Assembly (NCBI GenBank): GCA_016199025.1
Contig: JACQHM010000062.1
Location: 1 to 7,449, forward strand
Direction: 5' to 3'
Length of the DNA stretch: 7,449 bases
DNA from: Candidatus Methylomirabilota bacterium
GTDB taxonomy: Bacteria > Methylomirabilota > Methylomirabilia > Methylomirabilales > JACQHM01
In this document: positions 6,380 through 7,449 of the stretch, one piece after another
Layout: every line of letters begins with the position of its first letter
Numbering within the stretch: position 1 is the first letter of the stretch
The notes under the pieces: model-generated
What the model was told of the DNA's origin: nothing
Databases searched by the model: none
The model's input: the letters and a program-made list of their open reading frames with translations, nothing else
Made by a program: the position numbers and the translations under genes

Positions 6380-6408
6380 TTGTTCCTCTGGGTGGCGTCA
6401 TCAATAAT
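6380..6408 (+). promoter_or_regulatory. Candidate dnaA promoter between the DnaA-box clusters
   Basis: TTGTTC (6380-6385, three of six consensus bases) and AATAAT (6403-6408, five of six) are 17 bp apart. Transcription would begin near 6415, leaving a leader of about 325 nt that contains four or more DnaA boxes. The flanking boxes would allow DnaA autoregulation. The match to the -35 consensus is weak. Confidence 0.3.
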
Positions 6409-6445
6409 GTCCTTTCCTATCGGTCTGTTCCATCATTAGGGGAAC

Positions 6446-6454
6446 TGTGGATAA
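6446..6454 (-). promoter_or_regulatory. DnaA box, perfect
   Basis: TTATCCACA on the minus strand, an isolated box between the two triplet clusters, followed on the plus strand by a short AT-rich stretch (GGCTTTTAAGAAG). Confidence 0.85.
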
Positions 6455-6599
6455 GGCTTTTAAGAAGTCGATGGGAAACAGAGGCGAAAGACATCACCCT
6501 GTGGAGATCCCCACCGTTCACCGGTCCATTTTTCCAGATTCTCCGTCCAGACCACCAGAACAGGGCCTCGAAAGCGCGACAAGAGCAGGAATTTCTTCT

Positions 6600-6631
6600 G
6601 TTTCCACACCTGTGGATAATCCTGTGGATGT
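6600..6631. promoter_or_regulatory. DnaA-box triplet, cluster II (degenerate copy of cluster I)
   Basis: The central box at 6611-6619 (minus) is perfect. Flanking sites GTTTCCACA (6600-6608, plus) and ACATCCACA (6623-6631, minus) each have two mismatches. Orientation and spacing equal those of cluster I. The 17 bp TCCACACCTGTGGATAA is identical in both clusters. Confidence 0.75.
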
Positions 6632-6711
6632 GGGAGCCCTTCACCTGCCTTTTCTTCCGCCGCGGGGACCCTAATGGCCTGTCCCTGGCGGAATCTTCTT
6701 GGATGGGAGGT

Positions 6712-6720
6712 TGTGGATAA
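6712..6720 (-). promoter_or_regulatory. DnaA box next to the dnaA ribosome site
   Basis: A perfect TTATCCACA on the minus strand ends 5 bp before the GGAGGG ribosome-binding site of dnaA. DnaA bound here would lie directly on the path of transcription into dnaA, a plausible autorepression site. Confidence 0.8.
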
Positions 6721-6739
6721 CGTTTGGAGGGATTGACAG

Positions 6740-7449
6740 ATGAGCACAAGACCGTCGCCGACCGTATCCCGGAAGCTATGGGAGGATGCTCTTTCCGTCA
6801 TCCAAGGGAGACTCCCCTACCAGACCTTTGAGACGTGGTTCAGCCCGCTCGTCTTGGAGTCCCAGGAGGTGGATCACCGGCTACACCTCCTCGTCCCCAA
6901 CCAGTTCTTCAAGGATTGGTTTGAGGAGCACTACCTGGGTCTCTTGAGAAGCGTCCTAGCCGAGCTAGCCTCTGCCGAGATCGAGGTCCTGCTTCTCGTC
7001 CAGGAAAGAGTGGCTCCCCCGGAGGGGGCCAAGGCGGATGTCGCCACCCGACGCCCCGCCCGTCGAGAGCGGGACCCAGGGACAGCCATCAATCCCAAGT
7101 ATACCTTTGACACCTTCGTCGTGGGGTCCTCGAACCAGTTTGCCCATGCGGGCGCTTTGGCTGTGGCCGAGCAGCCGGCCAGGGCGTATAATCCCTTGTT
7201 TATCTATGGCGGGGTGGGGTTGGGGAAGACCCATCTTCTCCACGCCATTGGGAACCGCGCCTTGGAAAAGCACCACGCCATCCGGGTCTCTTACGTTTCC
7301 TCCGAGAAATTTACCAACGATTTGATCAATGCTATCCGTTTCGACTCTAACGTCGAGTTCAGGAACCGGTACCGGACCCTGGACCTCCTGCTGATCGACG
7401 ACATCCAGTTCATCGCCGGGAAGGAGCGGACCCAGGAGGAGTTCTTCCA
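6740..7449 (+). CDS. dnaA: Chromosomal replication initiator DnaA, N-terminal part (cut by window edge)
   Basis: AAA+ initiator that binds the boxes just upstream, melts oriC and recruits the DnaB helicase. The window holds 236 codons; the sensor regions and the DNA-binding domain IV are missing. Domain I (about 8-88) has the usual LWEDALSVIQ helix, the YQTFETWFSPL stretch (27-37) and PNQFFKDWFEEHY (53-65). Domain II is a short linker (about 90-117). Domain III starts at NPKYTFDTFVVGSSNQFAHA (118-137), with Walker A GGVGLGKT (157-164), an initiator-specific helix around FTNDLINAIR (191-200) and Walker B LLLIDD (216-221). ATG at 6740 is chosen because GGAGGG lies 8 nt upstream and domain I begins at the normal distance. 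It is transcribed away from the leftward operon; dnaN usually follows but is outside the window. Confidence 0.98.
   Translation, partial: MSTRPSPTVSRKLWEDALSVIQGRLPYQTFETWFSPLVLESQEVDHRLHLLVPNQFFKDWFEEHYLGLLRSVLAELASAEIEVLLLVQERVAPPEGAKADVATRRPARRERDPGTAINPKYTFDTFVVGSSNQFAHAGALAVAEQPARAYNPLFIYGGVGLGKTHLLHAIGNRALEKHHAIRVSYVSSEKFTNDLINAIRFDSNVEFRNRYRTLDLLLIDDIQFIAGKERTQEEFF

Larger units (their letters stand above)
6331..6720. other. oriC: Chromosomal replication origin (oriC), DnaA-box region
   Basis: Five exact TTATCCACA boxes lie at 6331-6339 (plus strand) and 6342-6350, 6446-6454, 6611-6619 and 6712-6720 (minus strand). A one-mismatch TTGTCCACA is at 6354-6362 (minus). Two-mismatch candidates are at 6500-6508, 6600-6608 and 6623-6631. 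DnaA, bound to ATP, assembles on such boxes to melt the origin. The location directly upstream of dnaA is the commonest bacterial arrangement. Most boxes point away from dnaA. Exact limits and the unwinding element are not fixed; A-rich DNA at 6250-6280 and AT-richer DNA at 6400-6440 are candidates. Confidence 0.9.

Noticed and set aside
6417..6801. Open frames of 75-113 codons across the DnaA boxes and dnaA start
   Set aside because: They overlap the origin boxes and the well-supported dnaA start, and their products are low-complexity.
1..7449. CRISPR arrays, tRNA or rRNA genes, insertion sequences
   Set aside because: No spaced direct repeats, tRNA arm patterns, transposase motifs or terminal inverted repeats were seen by eye.

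Overview
The window is a chromosomal replication-origin neighbourhood from a high-GC, probably diderm (Gram-negative) bacterium. The evidence is the start of dnaA at the right end, preceded by an intergenic stretch with five perfect and one near-perfect DnaA box. The diderm reading rests on a MacA/MacB-type exporter with a long periplasmic adaptor and on a cupin with a signal peptide. The species cannot be read from the sequence. The base composition and the heptad-type intergenic repeat would fit an uncultivated lineage such as NC10 or a Desulfobacterota-like group, but that is a guess.

Layout, left to right. At 1-470 (minus) is the N-terminal part of a UDP-glucose dehydrogenase-type enzyme, cut by the window edge. 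At 471-709 is a gap holding a 33-codon open frame and seven phased 7-bp repeats. From 5887 down to 710 (minus) runs a compact five-gene operon: a class III PLP aminotransferase of the glutamate-1-semialdehyde aminomutase superfamily, a small exported cupin, a MacA/HlyD-type adaptor, a MacB/LolD-type ABC ATPase and a MacB-type permease. The gaps are 60, 3, 14 and 7 nt, so the last four genes are probably translationally coupled. At 5888-6739 is an 852-bp intergenic region with the candidate operon promoter on its left side and oriC on its right side. From 6740 to the end (plus) is dnaA, cut by the window edge.

Functionally, adaptor, ATPase and permease together make a tripartite-type efflux or export machine whose ATPase and permease are separate polypeptides. 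No outer-membrane TolC-like gene is in the window. The aminotransferase and cupin may make, modify or sense the exported compound, but this is inferred from gene order only. All genes left of the origin point left and dnaA points right, so everything is co-directional with replication if the fork starts at 6330-6720. The most notable structures are a DnaA-box triplet repeated in the same geometry 269 bp apart, the heptad repeat that supplies the start codon of the small frame upstream of the dehydrogenase gene, and the uncommon aminotransferase-cupin-exporter operon next to oriC.
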